From: Sesamum alatum | Lineage: Eukaryota; Streptophyta; Magnoliopsida; Lamiales; Pedaliaceae | Direction: 5' to 3' | DNA length: 64,000 nt | NCBI GenBank assembly: GCA_034509735.1 | Contig: JACGWO010000002.1 | Coordinates: 48,791,115-48,855,114 of the forward strand | Shown here: positions 11,631-23,295 of the stretch, in pieces | Layout of the letters: each line of letters begins with the position of its first letter | Numbering within the stretch: the stretch's first letter is position 1 | Notes under the pieces: model-generated | Database searches by the model: none | What the model was told of the DNA's origin: nothing | Seen by the model: only the letters and a program-made list of their open reading frames with translations | Translations under genes and position numbers: made by a program

Positions 11631-12115
11631 GGGTAAATTACAACGAGCTCCCATGAGGTTTGACAAGCTACAATATCCCTTCATCGTTTAAAAAATTATT
11701 AATAACCCCCTGATTTTAAAGGTCATCTAACAATTAGCCCAATCTCATTGTCTCCATTAGGTTTCTATCCATTTTATAGTGAACTGGCCAAAATGTTCTT
11801 GTGGACTATAAATTATAATTTACTTATTTTTTAAAATTTTCCGAAAATTCTTTGTGAAATAAGTGGAAATATAGTTGTTTTACAATTTTTCAAAAATTCC
11901 ATCCACATTGTCCGTTTTTTTTTTACAAATTTTAAATTTTCTTATAAAGAAAAAGTAATACAATAAGCGCAAAGTTGACAATTTCAAACCTCCATCAAAT
12001 GATTATACAATTTTCATCAAACACCAATGGATATTTATAATTTTTCAAACAACGAGGGGTATTTATAATTATGTTAAATTTTAGAATGACTCGTTATAAT
12101 TTATCCTATTATCAA
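11622..12115. mobile_element. Mutator-like MITE, family A, copy 2
   Basis: The element is 11631-12106, from GGGTAAATTACAACGAGCTC to a right end whose reverse complement is GGATAAATTATAACGAGTCA. The flanks are TATTTTCAA (11622-11630) and TATTATCAA (12107-12115), an 8 of 9 match. Confidence 0.85.
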
Positions 12116-13103
12116 TAATAAGTTGATAAATGTTTAGTGTTAAACTTTTTAAAAGCCTCTTTGAATACGAAAAGGACTTCAATTATAGTGTTAAGCAATC
12201 AATTTTATTTTGAGTGTAAAAGAAGTATAGGTGAAGAGTTTTGACTTAAGAATTAATGCTACACACCTCACATGATAAATGCAGATCCTTTTATGGCCGA
12301 CAGAAGCATATTGGATTTATAAAGCTTATCTTCTTCACTGATTCGCTTTTGTTTACCACTTTATTGTAATAGAGAACACAATCATGTATAATTGTTTGAG
12401 ACAAACAAATCAAAGGGTTAAAGTGATAATGGATGAAGGATTTGTTGTTGGTTTTGTTTTAAAAAAATATTAATCATCGTGACACATTGTTTCTCTGTGT
12501 ATATAATAAATAATTTTTAATGTTTTAAAATATATTATAAAAAAATTAAATAAATTAATAAATTATATTTATAAGAAAAAAAGACAATAAAATCAACTTA
12601 AAGAATTATTGACACAACAAAAAATTGGTGTAGTTGTGCTAAAATGACGTGGGGTTAATTTTGTTAAAGAAAAAAAGACAAAGTAATTACAACTAATTTT
12701 TAAAATTATCTAATTATGTGAATAATTGTCATATCTAAAAAAAATAGTGCAACGATGTCACTAACCCTTATTATTAAAAATACGCATAAAAAAAAAGAAA
12801 TATTTTAGCAGGTGATGAAAATAACTGGAGGAAGATTATATCGGTAGATAATATAATAAATAAAATTTTAATAGGCACTTTTTGTTTTTTCAGCCTTATA
12901 TTTTCAGTTTTCTACCCAATTTTATATACAAAAAACTTTTTATTATACATTTTTTTAATTATTTTTTTATACATTTAGTTTTCATCTTAAACAAATATTT
13001 CCAAGTCTTACAAAATCATCCGACTATTATTATATATGTTTTAGATTAGAACAGAATATAAAACATTCTACACCACTCCAAGTTCCTCCATTGTCTCGAC
13101 TTA
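12116..13103. other. AT-rich spacer
   Basis: No coding signal or bounded repeat was recognised. Confidence 0.5.
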
Positions 13104-13467
13104 GAGGGTGTTTTGGCGAGCTTATAAGCTTTTTAAAACATTTTATAAAATGTTTGAGAGCTTATAAGATATTATAAAATTTTTGATATTTTTGAAAAAT
13201 AATTTCTAAGGTCTAAAAATAAGATGTTAGGAACTTATAAGTTCTTCTTTTATTAAAAAAAAAAGTAAAAATTTGTCAACTTATTTATACGATCCTCACA
13301 AATTCATTCAAATTAATTACAAATTTATCATTACTAATATCTTATGAATTACATAATCTTATTTTATTCGAACACTTCATGAACTTATTTTTAAAATAAT
13401 ATTTAACATATTATAAACTTGAAAACATTTAAAAGATCTTTTAAATAAATTTAGCCAAACACCCTTA
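13101..13467. mobile_element. PIF/Harbinger-like MITE with TTA duplication
   Basis: The left end is GAGGGTGTTTTGGCGAGCTT; the right end is TTAGCCAAACACCC, reverse complement GGGTGTTTGGCTAA. TTA occurs directly outside both ends (13101-13103 and 13465-13467). The body repeats CTTATAAG motifs. The class is inferred from the terminal motif and the 3 bp duplication. Confidence 0.6.
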
Positions 13468-13842
13468 ATGACCTCTTCAAAATTTGAAACAATTTTTCCT
13501 TTCCTCAATGTGAACTCTTCTAACAAAGCCCAGTGGTAAAATAAATTGAAGAAGCCCATTCCACAAGTGTTTGTTCTTGATACAGCCCAACAATGAGTCT
13601 GGACTTTTTTGTTTGAAAACTTATTTTGATAAAAAGATATTTTGATATTTCATAGAAGAAAAAGTAATTTTTAAGATTAATAAATAAGTATAAATTTTTA
13701 AAAATAAATAAATTTATAGAAAAGAGTAGGAAGTTGAAATAAATTTATAGAAAAAAAGTAAAAACTACAATAATTCCTCTAATTTTGTTCGAATAAGATA
13801 CAAAATTTTATTACTACAGTTTTATAAATTTTGTTATCTTAT

Positions 13843-14458
13843 TTTATTTAAGGTAAAATTATTTTTTTAGTCTGTTAAGTATGCCTAATATTAATTTTAA
13901 TCCGGTAACTATGCCTATTTATTTTTAAATCCAGTAACTTGCAAAATTGATGAGATTTAGTCAAAATTAGGGGTTTTTACTCAATTTTTCGACAATTGAA
14001 AATTAACTGAAAAATGCTCACGTGGTAACTATTTGGTTGATTTCTAACAACTTATACATGTATACAACCACATTTAATGACACATGACCACATGTATAAC
14101 AACACCCTCAACGCTGTCGCCCCTTTATGCATGGGGCGGCGCAGGCGGGTGTGAGGTTAATTTTTTTTAAATAATAATTTTAGTTTTATAAATTATAAGT
14201 ATATATATATATAAATAATTCAAATCAAAATTCACCTCATTTCAATTGTCTCATAGCCTTGAAAGTTCTCAAAATATGTCCACTTGACATGCCATGTAAT
14301 ATTTTCGGCCAAAAAAGCAAAAATCGACCACCAAAAAACTAAATTTCATCAATTTTACAAATTAATAGACTTAGAAAAAAATAAGCATAATTACTGAACT
14401 AAAATTAATATTGATCATACTTAATGGACTAAAAAAAATAAAATTTTCCTTTATTTAA
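13843..14458. mobile_element. Mutator-like element with perfect 9 bp TSD and GC-rich core
   Basis: The element is 13852-14449. The left end GGTAAAATTATTTTTTTAGT matches the reverse complement of the right end, GGAAAATTTTATTTTTTTTA, and similarity extends for over 100 bp (GATGAGATTTAGTC versus ACTAAATTTCATC). It is flanked by TTTATTTAA at 13843-13851 and 14450-14458. A GC-rich core at about 14100-14156 (GGGGCGGCGCAGGCGGGTG) stands out. Confidence 0.87.
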
Positions 14459-16294
14459 ATACCTTAAGTGGTCGGCCCTTGATAATTTGATCGGCCTTGG
14501 TAGCAGGTACGATATTAGGGTGATTATTTTCACAATGCCCTCATTTTTGTCCCCACAAATCAATTTACCGTGAATATTTCTGAATGTGTAATAAATTGCA
14601 AGTTCACCGGATGCTTTAATTTGACATGTCTGTATGTGTTATGGTTGGCAGCTTGAAAGTGACATGTTTGTCCTTTTTATGGGCATTCTGGTCATTTCAA
14701 TGCTTTTATCACGATTTCAAAAAATTCATAGGGAACACTAAATTAAATAATGGGATAATTAAATTATATTTTTTCTGTGATTTGATATGATTACATTTAG
14801 ATTCTTTGTAGTTTGAAACATTGCATTTAATATTCTTGATATTTATTTTTATCTAATAAATAAATTCCTTCATTAGTCAAATTTCATTAAATTTGTGCAA
14901 ATTAGTAAAGAAAATATGAATGAAATTCAATATTTGCCTTTGATTGACTTATTACTAAATTATTACAGGTCAAATAAATATTTTCTTATCAAACTACCCT
15001 TATACACTATTACATTAAAATTTTCATAAAATAAGTCAATATATATTTATATTTTAATAACTATAAATTATAACACAATACAAGAACAACCTATAACGAA
15101 TTCCTATAGAATAAGATAAATATCTACGTACGTTCATGTGATGTTCAAATTCATGATTATATATATATATATATATCTATTCTATATTATATATAAAGTC
15201 TAAAAGTTGTTTTTGGTAGAAAAAATTAGATTGACTAAAATACTCTTACTTAAACTTATTTATTCCATAATAACTATTTTTAGTTAATTAGTCATATTAA
15301 TTATTTTTTGTCAATGTAAATTCAATTTTGATCTATTTCGTCGATTTTGATCACTTATTTATTTTTTTAATTAAATAAATATAATACAAAATTGAAATTA
15401 TGCAAACGCATTAAATGTGTTTCGATCGCTAGTATTTATAGAACCATATATAGACCTTAAGAAATTTAACTATATGCGTGAAAGTTATTTTTGAGTCTGA
15501 TTCTCTCTGTACAATTCAAATGGGTTTTGGGATTAATTGAAACAATCGATCAAACAGCCAAACCATGCGTGGAGAAAATTAAAACATCTTAAGAAAAAAG
15601 ATCATAATGGAAAATTTATCTCATCGTCAGACAAACAAATGCAACAGCCCATGCATTTGATAAGTGGGCTTTTTATTCAAATTTGGACGTATTTATTGAT
15701 TTTGAATGTATCTTAAATATCACGGGTATTGACTTTTGAAAAATTGACTATTCAGTAGTTTATTTAAATGAAATATTTAATTATATAAAAATATAACTAT
15801 AGGCGTTGTTGATAAATTTGTCAGCGAACGGAATTAGGATCTTTTTATTTTTTATTTTTTTGACTGAGTTTTAGCAAAACTAAGATTTCCTATTTTCATG
15901 CAAAACCAAATATTATTTTCAGCATGAAAAATAAAATTTTAAATTTCTAGCTTCTTAATTAGTTTACATAAGAATTTGCATATGTGTTCTGGCTAATATA
16001 TACATAATGGAAAATTCAATTTCAGATACAAAGAGAAGAGAACAAACTATCCTAAAGAATTATTTATAAAAAAAATTAAAAAAAAAGAATTCTGAAAAAA
16101 AAAATATCGAAATTAGATCAGAGGGCAAGTAAAGAAGTACAGTAATTATATTGCACCTAGGCTAGCAGGTTTGAACTTTCCCTGTTCCCATTTTAGCCAG
16201 AGAGCGGGACATGAAATGACGTAAATGCCCTTACAAGTCAAAAACACGACCATGCGTGCAATTCAACAGCCACCGGCATGGTCCGTACTCATCA
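14459..16294. other. Spacer with a truncated MULE-like fragment
   Basis: About 14752-14990 resembles the left half of the 38981-39251 element family (GGGATAATTAAATTATATTT, then TGATTACATTTAGATTCTTT) without a matching right end. The remainder is AT-rich, with a (TA)n tract near 15155-15177. The last ~150 bp may include the 3' UTR of the neighbouring minus-strand gene. Confidence 0.45.
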
Positions 16295-17341
16295 CTATGA
16301 TCTCAGGCCTTCTTCCGCTTCCTCCGTCGTGGGCCGCCGCTGCAACTCGGCGTCCGCCGCCAGGGAATCTTTTATGGGCTTAAGCACCAAGATTACCTCC
16401 CCCACCGCCATGCACCCCGTGACAAAAAGAAACATGACGAGGACCACAAACCCGTACGCTCCTTCCTCCGGCATCCATAGCCACGACAGGCTGAGGCACC
16501 CCACCTGCACCGACAGCGATACCATCACGGTGGCGGCGAGGATGTTGATCCGCATCCTTATTCCCTTGTTGATCACTAAAGCCATCACCCGCCAGCACGA
16601 GAGCAAGAACGCCATCGAGTAGGCGATCGTGAAACCTCCGAAGATCACGCAGCTGAAAAAGGGGTAGACGCAGAGAACCGTTTTCTTCCCGTAGACATCG
16701 TCGCCGAGGACGAAGCTCCCGTGCATGAATTTGGGCATTTTCCCCTCGAATGGCGTGAAAATGACGAAGAACAACTGCAGCAACGTGAGCGGGAAACAAA
16801 ACATCAACAAGAAAACAAGGGCCCATAATCGACTTGGTTTTCGTTTCTTGATCGATACATTGACGAGGAACAAAAGGGTGATCAAGAATCCGGGTTCAAA
16901 GAATCCGAGAGAGAGAACGACGTGGAGTTTGCAGAGATTGGCTTGTTCGACGAGCGTCAACTCGAAAGGGTAGAGGTAATGTATACGAACAAACGGTAGG
17001 CGGAGAATTTCATTGGTCGCCCAAACGGAGGCCAACGAGACGAGGAGCAATCTGACTGTCCAGATGGAATTGAAATTCTCGAGATGTTGTAGGCGCTGCG
17101 ATCTTAGTCGGAGGTAGAAAATGAAGGCGAAGGCGATGGAGGAGAGGATGAGGAGGGCGGAGATGCAACAAAGCGCTGTTATGTCGAACACGTTTCTGGA
17201 GACGGTGGCGGAAGAGAAGATATGCGCAGTGAAATCGGGGATGACGAATGGGGTGATCGTCGGGGGAGATGGCGTCGGCGTAGGCAAGTCTGGCAGCAAA
17301 AGCGAGAGGCCATCACTGTCGAGGTCGAGGAGCTTTCTCAT
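16295..17341 (-). CDS. Seven-helix plant membrane protein of unknown function
   Basis: The product has 348 residues in one exon. The start is ATG at 17341. The N-terminus is Pro/Thr-rich (residues 18-35), followed by seven hydrophobic segments at roughly 53-77, 95-115, 137-160, 172-195, 222-248, 264-288 and 296-321. The tail is short, acidic and soluble (KPIKDSLAADAELQRRPTTE). The sequence resembles a family of uncharacterised plant multipass proteins that I cannot tie to a tested function, and I see no transporter or GPCR signature that would decide one. The coding region is much GC-richer than its flanks, and the deduced leader is rich in CT/GA repeats. The ORF quality is high; the function is unknown. 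Confidence 0.85.
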   Translation of the reverse strand: MRKLLDLDSDGLSLLLPDLPTPTPSPPTITPFVIPDFTAHIFSSATVSRNVFDITALCCISALLILSSIAFAFIFYLRLRSQRLQHLENFNSIWTVRLLLVSLASVWATNEILRLPFVRIHYLYPFELTLVEQANLCKLHVVLSLGFFEPGFLITLLFLVNVSIKKRKPSRLWALVFLLMFCFPLTLLQLFFVIFTPFEGKMPKFMHGSFVLGDDVYGKKTVLCVYPFFSCVIFGGFTIAYSMAFLLSCWRVMALVINKGIRMRINILAATVMVSLSVQVGCLSLSWLWMPEEGAYGFVVLVMFLFVTGCMAVGEVILVLKPIKDSLAADAELQRRPTTEEAEEGLRS

Positions 17342-17467
17342 AGATTGGCGTGGGGCGGCGACGCCGTAGATATGACGGCGGCCGTCGCGGTGGCGCTTTA
17401 GGAGGGACAGGAATTGATGACTGTGATGCTTTATTGAGGTCTGAAAATCGCATAATTTGGATGGGGG

Positions 17468-17668
17468 GTGGGAGAGAGAGAGAGAGACAGACAGAGAGAG
17501 AGAGGGATTATTTTTCCTTTGGTTTTTTCTCCTTTTGGTTTTCTTGTTTCCCCCCTCCGAAAAAATCTTTTCCCTTCCCTTTCTCCCGACCTACGGGAAA
17601 GCAGGGTGTTGGGAAGCAAGCAAGATTGCGTTGCCAAAGCGAGAGAGAAGAGAGAGAGAGAGAGGGAA
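17468..17668. repeat. GA/CT-rich low-complexity leader of the membrane-protein gene
   Basis: Two GAGAGA tracts (about 17471-17506 and 17640-17665) flank a T/C-rich stretch. On the minus strand they are CT-rich and sit 130-330 bp upstream of the ATG, as is common for plant core promoters and 5' UTRs. Frames called across them are low-complexity artefacts. Confidence 0.6.
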
Positions 17669-17763
17669 ATAGATTGACGTTGGAGCTGTGAGATGGCTGC
17701 ATGAATTTCGGATTTCATGCATGCATGGTGGGGTTTTGACCTACGTACACTTACTTTGCTCAA

Positions 17764-18840
17764 TATATACTTCCCTGCATTCGAATTTTGGTTTTATCCC
17801 TCGATTCACATTTAGGCTCAACTAGAATTATGTATTTTCTAAAAAATGATTATTTAGTTTGAATTCATGATTTTATAATTAATTATACGAATTTATACTA
17901 CATATTAATATAAATAATTTATGTGATGAGTTGTCTGCTTTGTATTTTATTTTTTGAGTTAATAGACAAATAATATTGAATGGTTATGTTTAAATTATAA
18001 ATTAAATGGTGGACTTCATTACATCACAAATATTATGCTGCCTTTGATTTCATGTTTATTGCTCTATGGAAAAATATTGAAGTGAATCGGATTGAATTTT
18101 TTAGTCCAAATTCTATTGCTTTTTTTTTTTTTTTCATTTAACAATAAAAGATGAAGCCATTTTTTTATTTATAAGATAATTTTATACGCATAGCCTACAT
18201 ATAATAATTTAAATAGAAAATGTAATATAATTTGAATTGTTATTGACAACTTTTATTTTTTTAGTGGTGTTTATTTTATTTAAATGTATAATTTAATTTA
18301 CTATTGTAATGTTACTTACAACAAATAAGTTTGTAGATCCAATTATCAAATTAGACTCCATTCGCTCACCACAGTAAGCTCAAACTCTATTGACCCAAGC
18401 ACGATCGACCAATAACAAGAGTATAAAGCCATCCAACATAACCTTACAACCTTACTGGTGGGAGAATGTACAAAAGCGAGTTTCATACCAATAGGTCTAG
18501 TACCAAACAACAAGGCCGCCACCTCGCCAAAAAAAGGCATTAACCGGGATGTTGTAGTCAGCTGGACCCGACTAATGAAAGTAACAAGTAATTAACACCG
18601 CTATATTTTTAATTGAACTGAATGGATTTATTGTTACTAGTATATCTCTAAAACATGTAGTAACTTATAATATTAGCCAAACACCCTCTTGCTCAATTCA
18701 AATTTTAACAAATAAAAAATAAATTTATAATGTAATATTTGAAAACATGGATCTTCTTAGAAAAAATAATTTCTTAAGCAAAATAAAAATATTTTGAGAC
18801 GGAAAATACAAGAATATTTTCATTGGAAATGAAAGCAAAG
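17764..18840. other. Spacer, no gene seen
   Basis: The stretch is AT-rich. A GC-richer patch at about 18340-18560 encodes a 64-codon minus-strand frame with no recognisable family; it may be a decayed transposon piece. Confidence 0.45.
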
Positions 18841-18928
18841 GTAAAACCCTGACACTCTCCACCTACCGCTCTTTTACTCAACGCCACCATAGTCGCCGGT
18901 TGTGGCCCCCCTTCCCCTGTTTCCAACT

Positions 18929-18940
18929 ATATATATATTC
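18929..18940 (+). promoter_or_regulatory. TATA-like box close to the PGL first ATG
   Basis: TATATATATATT ends 19 bp before the ATG at 18959. If used, transcription would begin at or just after that ATG. It may instead be a chance AT run within a longer leader. Confidence 0.35.
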
Positions 18941-18958
18941 CGCCTCTACCCACGGCGC

Positions 18959-21142
18959 ATGGCCTCCACCTGCCGCCCCCTCTCTCCTCACCTGCGCACT
19001 CTCCCGGATTACTCTGTTGCCCGATCTCTGCCGTACATCCCGTTGACTTCGAGATCCTTCGCTGTTAAACCCCCTTTCACCTCTCTCAGCGTGAACTCGA
19101 ATTCCTTGAGATTCAGATTTGGAACAATAAGAGCATCGATGGCCGAGATTGTCACTCCGAAGAGCAAAGGGAAGGTCAAGGTGTTCGACACGGAGGAAGA
19201 TCTGGCGGTGTCGCTCGCGGAATACGCCGCCGATTTAGCTAATAAAATCTCGAAAGAGAGGGGCTCTTTTACCGTGGTGGTCTCCGGTGGTTCTCTTGTT
19301 AAGTCTCTGAGGTGAATAAGTTGCTTTTCTTCTTCTTTTTGTGGTTACAGCAATTTCTGTTTAGCTTCCTGTATGCATTTTTTACCGGATTAGACATATG
19401 GCAATTCAACTGTGTAAATTACGGTTTATGATGATATTATGAAACTCTTGGATCTTGATGCTCTTTTGTTATTTAATTTAAAGCGATTTGGTGTTTTTCG
19501 CATAAATTAACTTAAAAACGCACCTGGCATTAGTAAAATATGGAATTTGATTGGTTAATTGCACGAACTGTACATTCTAATTGGGATAGGGGAAATGTAT
19601 ATTTTGAAATGTCATTTGATGTTCTGTTCGGTGATGAAATTAAAGGAAACTAGTGGAGCAGCCGTACATTGATTCAGTGGATTGGTCGAAATGGCATGTG
19701 TTTTGGGTGGATGAGAGAGTGGTACCTAAGGATCATCCTGACAGTAACTATCTCCTTGCCTACAATGAGTTCCTATCAAAGGTATTATTTTCTTTGAGAA
19801 ATGTTTTTCTCTTTGGTAGGGACGTGCTTGAGAAATTTTGCTTCCTATTTACATATAAAGAGAAAATGATTGTGATGTGTAGGTTAGGAGAATAAGGAAA
19901 GTATGCTTCAGAATACCCTTGGTATCAACTTAGGAAGGAGGAAAACGGAATAGACTCATCAAATGTTGTACCATAATATTTTCTTTGAATTTGTTCAGAT
20001 TATCCAAATGGTTATGAACAAACAATTTAGCTTTAGTTATCAAATGATTAGAGTTGGTTGTTTGCAAGTTAATTTTATTTTTTCCATGACACTTGTTTAC
20101 GTAGAGCTGGAGTGCTATGATGGAAATTCCAAAATTAAGAACTTGGTTTGCTAAGGCGTTTACTACTTTGTTCCAAAACCTTTGCTAATGTGCCATTTAA
20201 ACCCTGGAAGAGCAAGTGCAGTTAGATTAAACTATCTGTGTGTCATGTGTGAAGAACATAGATTTGCTCTAAATCATTGGTGGAATGTGGAAAAAGAAAC
20301 GTGTTCCTTGCTCATCAACAATTCGATCCATCTTTGTTCTTGTGCTGCTTGATTGTTTTATCTTTATTTGCTCCCCAAGGAGAGGAATCTGTATTTCTGT
20401 TCTAGGACTCATAAATTTGACAGTTCTGCCTGGCCTGATTGATGGAACAAAGAAAAGGATATAGCCACTTTTCTTTCCAGTTTCTCAACACCATTAGGCT
20501 TGGTGATTATGTGTAATTATGATTGCTTTTGTATCAGATAGTGTGGTTCCTTTAGTTGTTGTATTTATGCAGGGGAGTTAGGTATTCTTACGACTTTTGG
20601 CATTTCTGTACATGAATCTTGAGCATACTATAGAGTATCAAGTGAAAAAATCTTACCATCTCTGTTTCCTACCACAGGTTCCAATTCCCGCTGGTAATGT
20701 GTATGCCATAAACGATGCATTGTCAGCAGAGGGTGCAGCAGATGATTATGAAACCTGCCTAAAGCATTTGGTGAAAACTAAAATACTTGATCAATCTCAG
20801 AGTAGTGGGTTCCCAAAATTTGATCTTATGCTAATGGGTATGGGCCCCGATGGCCACATTGCTTCTTTATTCCCTGGGCATCCTCTTCTTCAAGAAAACA
20901 AGAAGTGGGTTGCTTCTATCAAGGATTCGCCTAAACCTCCTCCAGAAAGGATTTCGTTCACTCTCCCAGTCATTAATTCCTCAGCGAATATTGCCCTTGT
21001 CGTAGCAGGTGCCGGTAAAGCCACTCCAGTGTATACAGCGCTCGGTGATGTTTCTAACTCTGAGGTGCTCCCTGTGCAACTGGTCGCACCTGAAGGGGAG
21101 TTGACATGGTTTTTAGACAAGGGAGCAGCTTCAAAACTCTAG
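18959..21142 (+). CDS. PGL3: 6-phosphogluconolactonase, plastid/peroxisome PGL3 type
   Basis: Exons 18959-19311, 19646-19781 and 20678-21142 (GT-AG) join in frame to 317 residues. The enzyme hydrolyses 6-phosphogluconolactone to 6-phosphogluconate in the oxidative pentose phosphate pathway. Residues 1-60 are rich in Ser, Arg and Pro with few acids, a plastid transit peptide. A second in-frame ATG (19139, MAEIVTPKSKGKVKVFDTEE) opens the conserved domain. Family motifs follow: FTVVVSGGSLVKSLRKLVE, WHVFWVDERVVPKDHPDSNY, VPIPAGNVYAINDALSAE, and the catalytic GMGPDGHIASLFPGHP near residues 216-231. The protein ends SKL, a type 1 peroxisomal targeting signal. Arabidopsis PGL3 has the same layout and is dually targeted. 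The ORF continues upstream of 18959 only through a GTG, so ATG 18959 is the long-form start. Confidence 0.95.
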
Positions 21143-22880
21143 GTCCGTGCTTGCCTATGTTTATAAGAGTCTGCTGATGAATCAACAGAGTTATGTTGGA
21201 TCGAGCGGAATGTTGAGCAACCACACATAAAATTATGGAGTATGTAATCTATTAATAAAGTATCTGGACTGAGTTTTGTTTACACTTATGGTGCTGCACA
21301 GAATATTCTTCACACATATTTTGCCTAAATCTAAATGTGTGAGATTTCCTGCTGTTCTCCCTTTCTAGCTTACCATCTACCCCCCTTTCCAATAGTCTGA
21401 AGTGACTTACCAGAAGAAAAGAAGTGACATTCTGTTGTGTTCATTGATCAGGTTCTTGGGAGTTCGAATCATATTTGTCTTGCGTTTCATTCCTTTCTCT
21501 AAGACAGATAAAATCATGGAATTTCTCAATTTTATGACAATTGTGGACTAAATCAGGATGTACTACCCTGTGAATTAGTTTAACTCATTATCCTAGTAGA
21601 AAAGTTACTTCAATTATGTGAGCTATCACTTTGGGTCAAGCGTATCGATTAGCTCGCGTTTTTTAGTTTTTTCACTAATTTAACGAGCCGGATTTCAGTT
21701 AAACTTTTTATTTGTAAATTCTTTACACTATTCCAAAGATCAAAGATGGTTTTTAAATTGAAAATTTTACACTATAATATATTTAGCTCGTGTGAAATTT
21801 ATACGTCAATTTTTAGTGATTTTATTTTGAATACTTCATTTTGGAAAACTTGGGGAACTTATTTATTGTCCTTAAATTAAATCATTAGAAGTTGAGTTGA
21901 AGAATTAAAGTAAAATATAACTTAAATATTATTAATTAAGTATTATAGGTGTTTACCCAAATTTCGAGCATCAAAGAAGAGTTACAATATCTGGACAATA
22001 GTCAATAGCCCACTGATTATTCTCTTCAACTTGTGATCCAATGTTTTGAAGTGTATTCTTTGACAATACTTACTTGAAATCTTTGCGCTTGCAGAATTTT
22101 GATGTGATTTGTACTTGAGTTTTTTGATTTGTTGTATGTATATAATGTGTTTTGTGAAGGTCCTTTTCCTATAGACATGAATATGGCTTAAGTAGAGTTC
22201 ACCTCGAACACTATGGCTTTTTGTATAAATTCATCTTTGGACGGGCCATTTTAAATATTTTTGGCATAGGCTGCACAGTTAGGAAATCCGAAATGGAGAA
22301 AAGAAATAGTATTTATTGCAAGAAAAATGCACAAGGCCATTTACTGTGGGCTTATGGTAAATTTATTTTTTGAAAACATCTAAAATTTAAATTTATTATG
22401 GATTTTAATTTAAACTCAATTATTAATTAATTAATTTTATTTTTTTAATTGATAATTTATTTTTAAATTTTGACATTAATAATAAGTATTGAAAATTAAT
22501 ATCATGAATGAAATCCAAAATTTAAATTTCAGATATAATTAATAGCATTTGCCAATGTAAGTAATGAGGACGTTAATGGGAAAATTATTAGCTATACTCA
22601 CATGATCGGTACGACGTCGTGAAACCTCGGACCAGATTTTATTTTTACCACCTACCCTCGTAACATCCAAACCGTCCTCAATAATGATAAGGGCAAGTAT
22701 TTTATTTTTCCCCAAAAATTTCTGTGCAAATATCCGCGCCGAATACGTATACACTTATTATTATTGTATGTATGTATACACACACACAGTGTGAGAATCA
22801 GTAGGTGGATGACTGACAAAAGACAAAGGAGAAAACCAATAAATAGCACAGCAGCAAAGCAAAGGAGAAAAAGCATTAAA
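21143..22880. other. Spacer between PGL and the small ORF
   Basis: The start is the PGL 3' UTR. The remainder is AT-rich with no coding signal. A GC-richer stretch at about 22600-22680 and AATAAATAG near 22838 may belong to the promoter of the next transcript. Confidence 0.5.
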
Positions 22881-22907
22881 GCAGTATTGCTGTTTTGAGT
22901 TTGGTTG

Positions 22908-23159
22908 ATGGTACAGAGTCCACTCGGCATTTTGCTCAATCCCAGGGCCAAACTACTCATTCCAGATCTCTGTCCGATGCTCGCCGCCGGAGCCGCCGCG
23001 ATTGAAGCCATCGGCACCAGCATCACTCAGGCAAGCAGAGCGGTGATCATCGGCGGTGGATTCTGGAAGGTAGCGGCGGAGAATGGTGGTGTAACGCTCG
23101 CCTTTACGGCGATTGCTGGCGTCGCCGTGGCCGCCGCCGTGTTCTACACCACTAGGTAA
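22908..23159 (+). CDS. Small hydrophobic protein of unknown function
   Basis: The ORF has 83 codons, starting at ATG 22908 (an upstream in-frame TTG at 22905 is not a start). The base composition is strongly coding-like, GC-rich against AT-rich flanks. Residues about 26-52 form an Ala/Gly/Ile-rich amphipathic stretch (AAGAAAIEAIGTSITQASRA); residues 61-80 are a likely membrane segment (GGVTLAFTAIAGVAVAAAVF) near the C-terminus, suggesting a tail-anchored protein. I do not recognise the family. It ends only 136 bp before the TBC ATG on the same strand, so it is either a separate tiny gene or an upstream ORF in a longer TBC leader. The stop overlaps a strong donor-like AG|GTAAAT; splices tested to two nearby acceptors run straight to stop codons. 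Confidence 0.55.
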   Translation: MVQSPLGILLNPRAKLLIPDLCPMLAAGAAAIEAIGTSITQASRAVIIGGGFWKVAAENGGVTLAFTAIAGVAVAAAVFYTTR

Positions 23160-23295
23160 ATAGCTAAAGAAAAAAGGAGAATAACGAGTACGAATTATCG
23201 CTGAGGAATTTCTGCAACCTTAGGGAAAGTTATTTATTTACGTAAATTAGGGAAAAAAAAGTGTGAGAGAGTGATAGAAGAGAGGTTTTACATAG

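Noticed and set aside
16278..16622. Plus-strand frame over the membrane-protein gene
   Set aside because: Antisense shadow; the minus-strand frame is longer and has clear membrane segments.
17431..17763. Several frames across the GA/CT repeats
   Set aside because: Ser/Leu or Arg/Glu repeats produced by the microsatellite; better explained as a gene leader.
18902..18958. Upstream extension of the PGL first exon
   Set aside because: The frame starts at GTG; the first ATG is 18959 and gives a normal transit peptide.
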